A stretch of DNA of 61,989 bases from Lacicoccus alkaliphilus DSM 16010 (GTDB lineage Bacteria > Bacillota > Bacilli > Staphylococcales > Salinicoccaceae), in the NCBI RefSeq assembly GCF_900142805.1, contig NZ_FRCF01000012.1, forward strand, positions 14,561 through 76,549, read 5' to 3'. The notes under the pieces are model-generated. The model saw only the letters and a program-made list of their open reading frames with translations, did no database searches and was not told where the DNA came from. Below are positions 22,934-30,895 of this stretch, in pieces (position 1 is the first letter of the stretch; the number at the start of each line of letters is the position of its first letter). Position numbers and translations under genes: made by a program.

Positions 22934-24385
22934 ATGTATCAATATGAAGATGACAGTTTCATGCTCCATACGGATTTGTACCAGATCAATATGACTGAAG
23001 TCTATTATAATGAAGGCGTACATGAGCGCACAGCCATTTTCGACCTTTATTTCAGGAAAATGCCATTTGAAAATGGTTACGCCGTATTTGCAGGACTTGA
23101 GAGGGTCATCGACTACATTTCAAATTTAAGATTCAGCGATTCGGACATAGAATACCTGAGGTCGCTCGACTATGATGAAGCGTTTTTAAGTTATTTGAAA
23201 GCCCTCAGATTTACGGGCACCATCCGCTCGGTGGAAGAAGGACAGGTCGTCTTCAACAACATGCCGCTCCTGCAGGTGGAAGCGCCGCTCGCGCAAGCCC
23301 AGCTCATCGAGACGGCGCTTTTGAACATCGTCAACTACCAGACGCTCATTGCGACCAAAGCGAGCCGCATCCGTCAGATTGTACCGGATGACACGCTGAT
23401 GGAGTTCGGTTCGAGGCGCGCCCATGAATTCGATGCGGCGATATGGGGGGCGAGGGCGGCTGTCATCGGCGGCTTCGACGGCACAAGCAATGTCAGGGCC
23501 GCGAAGCTCTTCGGCCTGCCGCCGAGCGGCACCCATGCCCACGCAATGGTGCAGGCATACGGTGACGACTACGAAGCATTCAAGGCATATGCAACGACAC
23601 ATAAAAACTGTGTCTTCCTGGTCGATACGTTCGACACCCTCCGTTCGGGTGTGCCGAATGCAATCAAAGTCGCGCGTGAGATGGGGGATGAGATCAACTT
23701 CATCGGCATCCGCCTGGATTCCGGCGACATCGCCTACCTGTCCAAAAAATCGCGGGAAATGCTGGACGAGGCAGGTTTCCATGATACGAAGATCATCGTC
23801 TCCAATGACCTCGATGAACTCACGATACTGTCGCTGCAGTCGCAGGGGGCGAAAGTCGACAGCTGGGGCATCGGCACGAAGCTGATCACGGCTTACGACC
23901 AGCCGGCACTCGGTGCCGTCTACAAACTGGTTGCGGTTGAAGATGAGGATGGGGAACTTGACAGCCGCATCAAGATTTCCGGCAATGTCGAGAAGGTGAC
24001 GACTCCGGCGAAGAAGAACGTCTACCGCATCATCAACAGTCATACCGGCATGAGTGAGGGGGAGTACATCACCCATTACGAAGAAGAAGTGGACACCGGT
24101 GCACCGCTGCTCATGTTCCATCCGATCCATACGCTCAAACGCAAACTGGTGCATTCGTTCGAAGCGGTGGAGCTGCTGAAAGAGGTTTTCGTCGATGGTG
24201 AACTGGTTTACAAATCCAATTCGGTGGAAGAGATAAGGGAGCGCCTCGATTATAATCTTGGCACTTTATGGGAAGAGTATAAGCGATTCCTGAACCCCGA
24301 AGAGTACCCTGTGGACCTGTCCCGGGAGCTGTGGGACATCAAGCAGGAGCTGATCGAGGATGCAAGCAATAAAAAATTGGAGTGA
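22934..24385 (+). CDS. pncB: Nicotinate phosphoribosyltransferase
   Basis: Converts nicotinate, PRPP and ATP to nicotinate mononucleotide; 483 aa, normal for the long firmicute type. Family landmarks: LHTDLYQINM at the start, the FDLYFRKMPF block, EFGSRRAHEFDAA with the expected active-site His, DTFDTLRSG, GIRLDSGDIAYLSK and SNDLDE. ATG 22934 follows GGAAGGACGGAAG; the in-frame ATG at 22904 has no RBS. It is followed six bases later by nadE, forming a two-gene salvage operon. Confidence 0.93.
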   Translation: MYQYEDDSFMLHTDLYQINMTEVYYNEGVHERTAIFDLYFRKMPFENGYAVFAGLERVIDYISNLRFSDSDIEYLRSLDYDEAFLSYLKALRFTGTIRSVEEGQVVFNNMPLLQVEAPLAQAQLIETALLNIVNYQTLIATKASRIRQIVPDDTLMEFGSRRAHEFDAAIWGARAAVIGGFDGTSNVRAAKLFGLPPSGTHAHAMVQAYGDDYEAFKAYATTHKNCVFLVDTFDTLRSGVPNAIKVAREMGDEINFIGIRLDSGDIAYLSKKSREMLDEAGFHDTKIIVSNDLDELTILSLQSQGAKVDSWGIGTKLITAYDQPALGAVYKLVAVEDEDGELDSRIKISGNVEKVTTPAKKNVYRIINSHTGMSEGEYITHYEEEVDTGAPLLMFHPIHTLKRKLVHSFEAVELLKEVFVDGELVYKSNSVEEIRERLDYNLGTLWEEYKRFLNPEEYPVDLSRELWDIKQELIEDASNKKLE

Positions 24386-24391
24386 TCATAT

Positions 24392-25219
24392 ATGAGACCA
24401 CGTCAGGAAGAAATCATCAAAAACTTACATGTTAAAAATGAAATCTCACCTGAGGAGGAAGCAAGGGAAATCATCGATTTCATGAAAGGATACTTAAAAG
24501 ACCACCTTTTCCTGAAGTCCCTGGTGCTCGGCATATCGGGCGGACAGGACTCCTCCCTGCTCGGAAAACTCGCACAGATGGCAGTGGATGAGCTGAACGA
24601 GGAACAAGGCACGGGCAATTATGCATTCCACGCATTGAACCTGCCTTATGGCGAACAGCAGGATGCACAGGATGCGCTGGACGCGGTGGAATTCATCAAT
24701 CCGACATCCGTCAGGAAAATCAACATCAAAGCCTCCGTCGATGCGAGCATCGATGCACTGCACGAAGCAGGCTATGAAATCAACGATTTCGTCAAGGGCA
24801 ATGAAAAAGCGCGTGAAAGGATGAAGGCGCAGTATGCGGTCGCTGCGACGATGGACGGGCTCGTACTCGGTACGGACCACGGGGCCGAAGCGATCACGGG
24901 ATTCTACACGAAGCATGGCGACGGGGCATGTGACCTTGCACCGCTCGTCGGTCTGAACAAACGTCAGGGCAAGGCTATTTTGAAGTATCTGGGCGCACCC
25001 CGCCATCTTTATGAAAAGGTGCCGACAGCGGACCTCGAGAGCGACCGTCCGATGCTCAGTGACGAGGAAGCGCTCGGTGTCACGTATGATGCCATCGATG
25101 ATTTTCTGGAAGGCCGGGAAGTCAGCGATGAGGATTACGAGACGATCATCACCTGGTATGAGAAGACGGAACACAAACGTGTCCTCCCTTATAACCGCTA
25201 CCACAAACCCACAGACTAA
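24392..25219 (+). CDS. nadE: NH3-dependent NAD+ synthetase
   Basis: Amidates nicotinate adenine dinucleotide to NAD with ATP and ammonia; 275 aa, matching B. subtilis NadE (272). The PP-loop is [11 protein letters not shown] near residue 46. Further signatures are [19 protein letters not shown] near residues 160-180 and [10 protein letters not shown]. There is no glutaminase domain, so ammonia is the donor. The start follows TTGGAG and is six bases after pncB. nadD, the missing step, is not in the window. Confidence 0.95.
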   Translation: MRPRQEEIIKNLHVKNEISPEEEAREIIDFMKGYLKDHLFLKSLVLGISGGQDSSLLGKLAQMAVDELNEEQGTGNYAFHALNLPYGEQQDAQDALDAVEFINPTSVRKINIKASVDASIDALHEAGYEINDFVKGNEKARERMKAQYAVAATMDGLVLGTDHGAEAITGFYTKHGDGACDLAPLVGLNKRQGKAILKYLGAPRHLYEKVPTADLESDRPMLSDEEALGVTYDAIDDFLEGREVSDEDYETIITWYEKTEHKRVLPYNRYHKPTD

Positions 25220-25243
25220 CTCAGACCGGAAGGAAAATGTAAG

Positions 25244-25906
25244 ATGCTTGAGATGATTTCCGAAAGTGCACTTCTGATGGTGATTGTAATTTTCGTCATC
25301 AATATATTTTATGTCAGTTTTCTGACTTTGCGCACGGTGGCCCTCACGAAGGGCTACCGATACTTAGCGGCGTTTGTAAGTATTTTGGAAACGTTCGTTT
25401 ATGTCATCGGCCTCGGCCTCGTGCTTGACAACCTGGATCAGCCGGTCAATGTCATCGCTTATGCGCTCGGTTTCGGGGTCGGCATACTGACAGGCCTGTA
25501 CATCGAGGAGAAACTGGCACTCGGTTATATGGTGGTCAACGTCACGAGCAGCCAGAATGATAAAGATCTGCCGGACCATTTGAGGACGCTCGGTTACGGT
25601 GTCACACACGGCACACAGTACGGTCGCGACGGCGCACGTACGACGATGCAGATCCTGACGCCGAGACGTTACCAGCGCAAGCTGATCGAGACGATCAAGG
25701 AGCTGGATGAACGGGCGTTCATCATCGCCTACGAGCCGAAGACGATCCACGGCGGATTCTGGACGAAGAAGGTGAGCAGCCGTAAAGTTGCGAACTACGA
25801 ACCTGAACATGTCGAAGAGATATTGGAAGAAATCTATGAAGAGGAAGCTGCTGAAGCAAATGACGAAACCAATGAAAAAGAAGAAGTTCAAAGTCGAAAA
25901 GAATGA
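25244..25906 (+). CDS. UPF0316 membrane protein (DUF2179)
   Basis: A 220-aa protein with three membrane helices (residues 8-85), including [17 protein letters not shown] and the small-residue helix [16 protein letters not shown], then a soluble DUF2179 domain (about 95-170) with [13 protein letters not shown]. The acidic tail overlaps the next gene. This is the UPF0316 family found next to pncB-nadE in staphylococci; DUF2179 modules bind cyclic dinucleotides in some relatives, though that is not shown for this branch. Confidence 0.87.
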   Translation: MLEMISESALLMVIVIFVINIFYVSFLTLRTVALTKGYRYLAAFVSILETFVYVIGLGLVLDNLDQPVNVIAYALGFGVGILTGLYIEEKLALGYMVVNVTSSQNDKDLPDHLRTLGYGVTHGTQYGRDGARTTMQILTPRRYQRKLIETIKELDERAFIIAYEPKTIHGGFWTKKVSSRKVANYEPEHVEEILEEIYEEEAAEANDETNEKEEVQSRKE

Positions 25907-26051
25907 AACAGTAAAGGACTGCCTCGAGCGTATGAGGGGTGAGGGCTACACGCCCGTCAGACGGCACGAAGTGCCGGTCTTCAAGGAAGAGGGCGGCAAA
26001 CCCGTCGTCAGTCATCAGGAGATACAATTCGAAGGCAGGAAGATGGAATGA
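25872..26051 (+). CDS. NETI motif protein
   Basis: A 59-aa basic protein with [17 protein letters not shown] and [13 protein letters not shown], the signature of the firmicute NETI family of unknown function. It overlaps the UPF0316 gene by 35 bases in another frame, indicating translational coupling. ATG 25872 gives the family start MKKKKF; an ATG four codons earlier is possible. The same gene pair ahead of purB is found in staphylococci. Confidence 0.85.
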   Translation: MKKKKFKVEKNETVKDCLERMRGEGYTPVRRHEVPVFKEEGGKPVVSHQEIQFEGRKME

Positions 26052-26061
26052 TTTCAGGAGA

Positions 26062-26087
26062 GTCGGGACATGACGTCCCGGCTTTTT
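26062..26087 (+). terminator. Rho-independent terminator (CGGGAC family)
   Basis: Stem CGGGAC / GTCCCG followed by CTTTTT closes the pncB-nadE-UPF0316-NETI operon. Confidence 0.87.
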
Positions 26088-26230
26088 ATTTTGATCGGGG
26101 GTGCTCACAGTTCACTTGGCTCTGAAAACACCGAAAGTGTACACTTAAATCAGTGCAAAGTGATATTATAAATGACGCATGACACATAAAGGGATAAATA
26201 ACATTTATAATGTAATAAGTAAAAATATTA

Positions 26231-26258
26231 TTGAATTTTTAGATAATTGTGATAAAAT
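26231..26258 (+). promoter_or_regulatory. Promoter of the sugar dehydrogenase lipoprotein
   Basis: TTGAAT, 16-bp spacer, TAAAAT. A dyad GATAATT / AATTATC (26242-26262) overlaps the -10 and could be an operator. Confidence 0.55.
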
Positions 26259-26298
26259 TATCCTCAAAGGATTCATAATTCAGTAAGGAGGGGAAACA

Positions 26299-27762
26299 AT
26301 GAGTAAAGTTTCGTGGTCAAGGTGGATGTTCTTTATGATGCTGATTTTTGTATTGGCTTTGGCAGCATGCGGCGATGGTGATACTGCAGAAGAAGAATCA
26401 CCTGAGGAGTCGGATACTGCAACGGAAGAGGAATCAACCGATGAATCGGAAGATGCAACGGAAGAGGAATCAACCGAGGAATCGACCGAGGAATCGGAAG
26501 ATGCAACGGAAGAGGAATCGACCGAGGAATCGGAAGATGCAACGGAAGAGAGTGATGACGAGGGCGCTGAGGAAAGTACAGATGCAGATGAAGAATCTGA
26601 ATCGGCAGAATCTGAACCAAGAGTGACCGACTTTGAACCGGCATTCCCGGAACAGACAAGGGCACCTGAAGTGGAGACTGAAGCAGAATTGGATGTGGAA
26701 GTTGTTGTTGAAGGTCTTGGTGTGTCCTGGGGTATGGAAGAGTTTGACACAGACCGCATACTTGTCACGCAAAGGGATTCAGCAGAGCTCCTTATTGTGG
26801 ACCTTGAAGATGGCTCAGTTTCAGATCCAATCGAAGGCACCCCGGAAGTGAACAACGAAGATCAGGGTGGTCTGCTTGATGTGACCATTGCACCTGACTT
26901 TGACGAATCAAGGTTGGTATTCCTGACGTTTTCTGAAGATATTGAGGGTGGTACTGTCACTTCTGTCGGTAAGGGTGCTTTATCAGAAGATGAAGCTTCA
27001 CTTGAAGATTTTGAAGTGATCTTCCAGGCGACACCGGCATATGATGGTACATTGCACTATGGTGGACGTATCATCTTTGATGAAGAGGACAACCTGTTCC
27101 TGACAACCGGTGAGCGTTCGGATGACCCGATCCGCGAACGTGCACAGGACTTGGATGCTTACCTGGGTAAAGTCATCCACATTACACAAGATGGAGAACC
27201 GGTGGATTCAAATCCATTCATCGAAGATGAAGATGCACTGGACGGTATCTACAGCTACGGTCACCGTAATATTCAAGGTGTGGACTTCCACCCTGGAACC
27301 GGGGACTTATGGATTGTTGAATTCGGTCCCCAGGCCGGGGATGAACTGAATATCATCGAGCCGGGCAATAACTATGGATGGCCGACTGTTTCCTATGGTA
27401 TCGAGTACACTGGTGAATTGGTCAATGAGGGTATTTCAGAACATGAGGAACAGGGCTTTGTGGAACCAAGATATTATTGGGATCCGACAAGTGCACCAAG
27501 TGGTATGTCATTCTATGATAACGATGCCATTCCTGAATGGGAGAACGACTTGTTCATCGGTGGGCTGGCGCCGAACTATATTGTACGTGTCGTCATTGAA
27601 GATGACACCATCGTCGGGGAAGAACGTCTATTGACCGAAGAAGGAGAACGCTTCCGTGATATTCTTGTCACCGAGGATGGCGCGCTGATTGCAGCCACTG
27701 ATGGCGGTCTGATTTATCAGATCACTGCAGAAGGTGAAGGCACAGAAGAAGACGACGAATAA
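26299..27762 (+). CDS. PQQ-dependent sugar dehydrogenase-type lipoprotein
   Basis: A 487-aa exported lipoprotein. The signal has lipobox LAAC at about residues 18-21. A 70-residue linker of Glu/Ser/Thr/Asp repeats (units like EDATEEESTEES, residues about 28-98) follows. The rest is a glucose/sorbosone dehydrogenase beta-propeller (GSDH). Propeller marks are LDVTIAPDF, LHYGGRIIFDEEDNLFLTTG with the expected active-site His, SYGHRNIQG, VEFGPQAGDELN and YYWDPTSAPSGM. The enzyme would oxidise aldose sugars outside the membrane with PQQ; no PQQ synthesis genes are in the window. The acidic linker suits a saline exterior. Confidence 0.88.
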   Translation: MSKVSWSRWMFFMMLIFVLALAACGDGDTAEEESPEESDTATEEESTDESEDATEEESTEESTEESEDATEEESTEESEDATEESDDEGAEESTDADEESESAESEPRVTDFEPAFPEQTRAPEVETEAELDVEVVVEGLGVSWGMEEFDTDRILVTQRDSAELLIVDLEDGSVSDPIEGTPEVNNEDQGGLLDVTIAPDFDESRLVFLTFSEDIEGGTVTSVGKGALSEDEASLEDFEVIFQATPAYDGTLHYGGRIIFDEEDNLFLTTGERSDDPIRERAQDLDAYLGKVIHITQDGEPVDSNPFIEDEDALDGIYSYGHRNIQGVDFHPGTGDLWIVEFGPQAGDELNIIEPGNNYGWPTVSYGIEYTGELVNEGISEHEEQGFVEPRYYWDPTSAPSGMSFYDNDAIPEWENDLFIGGLAPNYIVRVVIEDDTIVGEERLLTEEGERFRDILVTEDGALIAATDGGLIYQITAEGEGTEEDDE

Positions 27763-27830
27763 TTCGCTACCCTCTAAAAGCACCCATGCTTATGTCAAGG
27801 CCATTGAGATGAGGGGTGCGACAATATTAA

Positions 27831-27865
27831 AGAAGCAGGCATTCGTGAATGCCTGCTTCTTTTTT
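27831..27865 (+). terminator. Terminator after the sugar dehydrogenase gene
   Basis: Stem AGAAGCAGGCATTC / GAATGCCTGCTTCT and a six-T tract. Confidence 0.9.
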
Positions 27866-28082
27866 GATGCCTGGGCAGATTGAAAAATTAAAGGTGGGCA
27901 TGCAAAAGAATACTTAAAATATATTCAATGTGTCGTCAAAATTGACATCCGGGGCTCTTGTCGCTGAAAACTGCGGCAGGTGAACATACGGAAGGTCCCT
28001 CCGTAATTTTTCACGCGGGCATGCGGAAGATATTCATTATCTGTTATAATGACAGAGATAATGATTAAAGGAGCGAGCAGTT
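27866..28082 (+). promoter_or_regulatory. Upstream region of purB
   Basis: Gene-free stretch. It holds an extended -10 (TGTTATAAT at 28042-28050) without a good -35, a hairpin ACGGA / TCCGT followed by AATTTTT at about 27991-28014, and two copies of GGGCATGC near 27896 and 28018. No purine riboswitch or clear PurR box was recognised. Confidence 0.5.
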
Positions 28083-29378
28083 ATGATTTCACGTTATACG
28101 AGAGATGAAATGGGTGCCATCTGGACGGATGAGAACAAGTACAAAGCCTGGTTGGAAGTCGAGATACTCGCGGCTGAGGCATGGGCGGAGCTTGGCACCA
28201 TCCCGAAAGATGAAGTGAAGAACATCAGACCGAATGCAAAGATCGATGTGGAGCGCATACTTGAAATAGAAGCGGAGACACGCCATGATGTCGTCGCATT
28301 CACGAGACAGGTGTCGGAAACGCTCGGTGAAGAGAAGAAGTGGGTGCATTACGGGCTGACTTCGACGGATGTTGTGGATACGGCGCAGAGCTACATGATC
28401 AAACAGGCGAACGAAATCATCGAGCGGGACCTGGAACGTTTCATCGAAGTGCTCGGTGAGCGTGCGAAAGAGCATAAGACGACGCTGATGATGGGGCGTA
28501 CGCACGGTGTGCATGCGGAACCGACGACATTCGGCATCAAGCTCGCACTCTGGTATATGGAAATGAAACGCAACCTGAAGCGTTTCAAGGCGGTACGCGA
28601 AGAAATCGAAGTGGGCAAGATGAGCGGTGCCGTCGGCACATTCGCCAACATCCCGCCGGAAGTGGAAGAGTATGTATGCGGACACCTCGGCCTCGGTTTT
28701 GCGGAAGTTTCGACCCAGACGCTGCAGCGTGATCGCCATGCCCATTACATCAGCGTGCTTGCACTGATCGCGACATCAATCGAAAAGTTCGCAGTCGAGA
28801 TCCGCGGCCTGCAGAAGACCGAAACGCGGGAAGTCGAGGAAGCTTTCGGCAAAGGACAAAAAGGTTCCAGTGCCATGCCGCATAAGAGGAACCCGGTCGG
28901 CAGTGAGAACGTCACGGGGCTTGCGCGCGTCATCCGCGGGTACGTCTCCACGGCTTACGAAAACGTGCCGCTCTGGCATGAACGGGACATCTCCCATTCA
29001 TCGGCCGAACGTGTCATGCTGCCGGATGTGACGATCGCGCTCGATTACATCCTGAACAGGTTCACGAACCTCGTCAAAAACCTCACGGTGTTCGAAGATA
29101 ACATGAAAACGAACATCGATAAGACGTTCGGGCTCGTTTACTCCCAGCGTGTCATGCTGACATTGATCGATAAGGGGCTCGCCCGCGAGGAAGCATATGA
29201 CCTCGTCCAGCCGAAAGCGATGGAATCATGGGAAACGCGGCAGCCGTTCAAGGAACTGATTTCAGCAGACGGGCGTATTACGGATGTGCTGAGCCGTGAT
29301 GAGATCGATGGTTTATTCGATGAAAACCATCACCTGCAGCGGGTCGATGTCATCTTCAGACGTGCAGGCCTCGAGTAA
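28083..29378 (+). CDS. purB: Adenylosuccinate lyase
   Basis: Acts twice in purine synthesis, cleaving SAICAR and adenylosuccinate to release fumarate; 431 aa as usual. Landmarks: [10 protein letters not shown] start, [24 protein letters not shown] with a catalytic-region Ser/Thr-Asp, [14 protein letters not shown] with the catalytic His, and the fumarase-family signature [16 protein letters not shown] near residue 262. RBS AAAGGAGCGAG precedes ATG 28083. It stands alone with its own extended -10 promoter. Confidence 0.96.
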   Translation: MISRYTRDEMGAIWTDENKYKAWLEVEILAAEAWAELGTIPKDEVKNIRPNAKIDVERILEIEAETRHDVVAFTRQVSETLGEEKKWVHYGLTSTDVVDTAQSYMIKQANEIIERDLERFIEVLGERAKEHKTTLMMGRTHGVHAEPTTFGIKLALWYMEMKRNLKRFKAVREEIEVGKMSGAVGTFANIPPEVEEYVCGHLGLGFAEVSTQTLQRDRHAHYISVLALIATSIEKFAVEIRGLQKTETREVEEAFGKGQKGSSAMPHKRNPVGSENVTGLARVIRGYVSTAYENVPLWHERDISHSSAERVMLPDVTIALDYILNRFTNLVKNLTVFEDNMKTNIDKTFGLVYSQRVMLTLIDKGLAREEAYDLVQPKAMESWETRQPFKELISADGRITDVLSRDEIDGLFDENHHLQRVDVIFRRAGLE

Positions 29379-29397
29379 AATAAAAAGAGGTGTAAAT

Positions 29398-30084
29398 GTG
29401 AAACCAACCCCCCGTTTGTTTTTAATCATGGTGCTGGGCGTCGTCCTGACAGGCTGCACCGAGGCTGCAGCGGAACCTTCGGACCAGCCTGCCGGCACAT
29501 TTGAAAAGACGGTCGAAGAATATGATGTAGGCAGCTTCGCCGTCCCGGTCTTCAGGGAGGTGGACGGCGTCACATATATCAATGACATCCTGATCGTCAA
29601 CCGGGAGTATGATCTCCCGCCGGACTACAACCCCGGCCTCGAGCCGGAAGTCATCGATGCCACCGGGCAATTGATGGAGGATGCTGCGGCTGAAGGGTTC
29701 AGCCTCGTCATCGTCAGCGGCTTCCGTTCATACCAGGATCAGGAAGCTGTCCATGAGGACTTCGTCGACCGTCTCGGCCCGGAAGAGGCGGAGCAGTATA
29801 CACTTCCGCCCGGCCACTCGGAACACCAGTCCGGGCTTGCCGTCGATATCGGGACTGTGGAGAGTGCATCGTCGGCTGCCGTTTCATTCGGTGAGACCGA
29901 AGCATATGCGTGGATGAAGGATGTGGCGCATGAATATGGCTTCGTCATCCGCTATCAGGAAGGGAAGGAAGACATCACCGGCCTGAGTTACGAACCGTGG
30001 CATCTCAGGTATGTCGGCGTCGAGCCGGCAACGGAGATGTACGAAGAAGACCTGGTGCTGGAAGAATATCTCGGCATAGATTAA
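29398..30084 (+). CDS. D-alanyl-D-alanine carboxypeptidase lipoprotein (VanY/M15B)
   Basis: A 228-aa exported lipoprotein with lipobox LTGC at about residues 16-19 and an M15B peptidase domain. Zinc and catalytic motifs are complete: SGFRSYQDQ, GHSEHQSGLAVDIG (SxHxxGxAxD) and EPWHLRYVG (ExWH). It trims the terminal D-Ala from peptidoglycan stems. The start is GTG 29398 after AGAGGTG; sequence upstream in frame lies inside purB and looks non-coding. It follows purB by 19 bases and may be co-transcribed. Confidence 0.88.
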   Translation: MKPTPRLFLIMVLGVVLTGCTEAAAEPSDQPAGTFEKTVEEYDVGSFAVPVFREVDGVTYINDILIVNREYDLPPDYNPGLEPEVIDATGQLMEDAAAEGFSLVIVSGFRSYQDQEAVHEDFVDRLGPEEAEQYTLPPGHSEHQSGLAVDIGTVESASSAAVSFGETEAYAWMKDVAHEYGFVIRYQEGKEDITGLSYEPWHLRYVGVEPATEMYEEDLVLEEYLGID

Positions 30085-30087
30085 ACC

Positions 30088-30125
30088 AACGTCATGATAA
30101 GTATCGCTTATCATGACGTTTTTAT
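30088..30125 (+). terminator. Rho-independent terminator
   Basis: Perfect 14-bp stem AACGTCATGATAAG / CTTATCATGACGTT, then TTT. Confidence 0.9.
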
Positions 30126-30211
30126 GGCAATCGGCGATTTCATACATAATTGATAAAAAGATATGCGTTAAGATGATATAATATTTTTATGAAATTATTG
30201 GGGGTTTTAAA

Positions 30212-30880
30212 ATGTTGAAGGATGCAAGACATATATTCAAGCTGGACCCCGCCAAAGAAATGACGGATGAAGACCTGGAGAAAATAGCAGAATCCGGCAC
30301 GGACCTGATCCTCGTCGGCGGCACCGACGGCATCACCGAAGATAACGTCCTGAATGCCCTGGCCAGGGTGCGGCGCTTTTCCAAGCCGGTGGCCCTTGAA
30401 GTGACGGATAAGGATTCGGTCATCCCCGGGTTCGACCATTACTTCATCCCGAGCGTCTTCAATACGACGGATATCAGATGGCAGCACGGTCTGATGCTGG
30501 ATGCCCTGAAGGAGTACAGCCATCTGATCGATTACGATGAGATGTCGCTGCTGCCCTATCTGATCATGAACGAGGACTGCAAAGCATTCAAAAAGTCGGA
30601 GGCGGAGCCGGTGACGATGGAGATGCTGCCGCACTACGTCGATATGATCGACAAGCTGTATAAGACTGAGTATCTTTATATCGAATACAGCGGTATGTAC
30701 GGTGATCCGGCAGTGATGGAGACCGTGAAGGCGCATGCTGAAAATACGCATGTCATCTACGGCGGTGGCATATCTTCAAAAGCACAGGCCGAGGAGATGG
30801 CGCAGTTTGCGGACACCATCGTCGTCGGCAATATCATACATGATGATGTGAAAAAAGCGTTGCGTACTATCATTAATTAA
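30212..30880 (+). CDS. pcrB: Heptaprenylglyceryl phosphate synthase
   Basis: A TIM-barrel prenyltransferase joining heptaprenyl diphosphate to sn-glycerol-1-phosphate; 222 aa. Family blocks are FKLDPAK near the start, DLILVGGTDGIT, VPFIIP-like FDHYFIPSVFNT, YIEYSGMYGDP near residue 155 and YGGGISS, AQFADTIVVGNIIHDD at the phosphate-binding end. It begins the conserved pcrB-pcrA-ligA-camS operon, 16 bases before pcrA. Confidence 0.94.
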   Translation: MLKDARHIFKLDPAKEMTDEDLEKIAESGTDLILVGGTDGITEDNVLNALARVRRFSKPVALEVTDKDSVIPGFDHYFIPSVFNTTDIRWQHGLMLDALKEYSHLIDYDEMSLLPYLIMNEDCKAFKKSEAEPVTMEMLPHYVDMIDKLYKTEYLYIEYSGMYGDPAVMETVKAHAENTHVIYGGGISSKAQAEEMAQFADTIVVGNIIHDDVKKALRTIIN

Positions 30881-30895
30881 ATTGGGGTTTTTAAA

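Noticed and set aside
26242-26262. Fur box upstream of the sugar dehydrogenase
   Set aside because: TGATAA and TTATC are present, but the half-site spacing is one base short of the 7-1-7 arrangement, and the product is not an iron gene.
26280-26855. Minus-strand Ser-rich ORF opposite the sugar dehydrogenase linker
   Set aside because: It is the antisense of the Glu/Ser repeat, with no RBS or family resemblance.
27866-28082. Purine riboswitch or PurR box before purB
   Set aside because: The conserved purine aptamer core was not found, nor a paired PurR motif.
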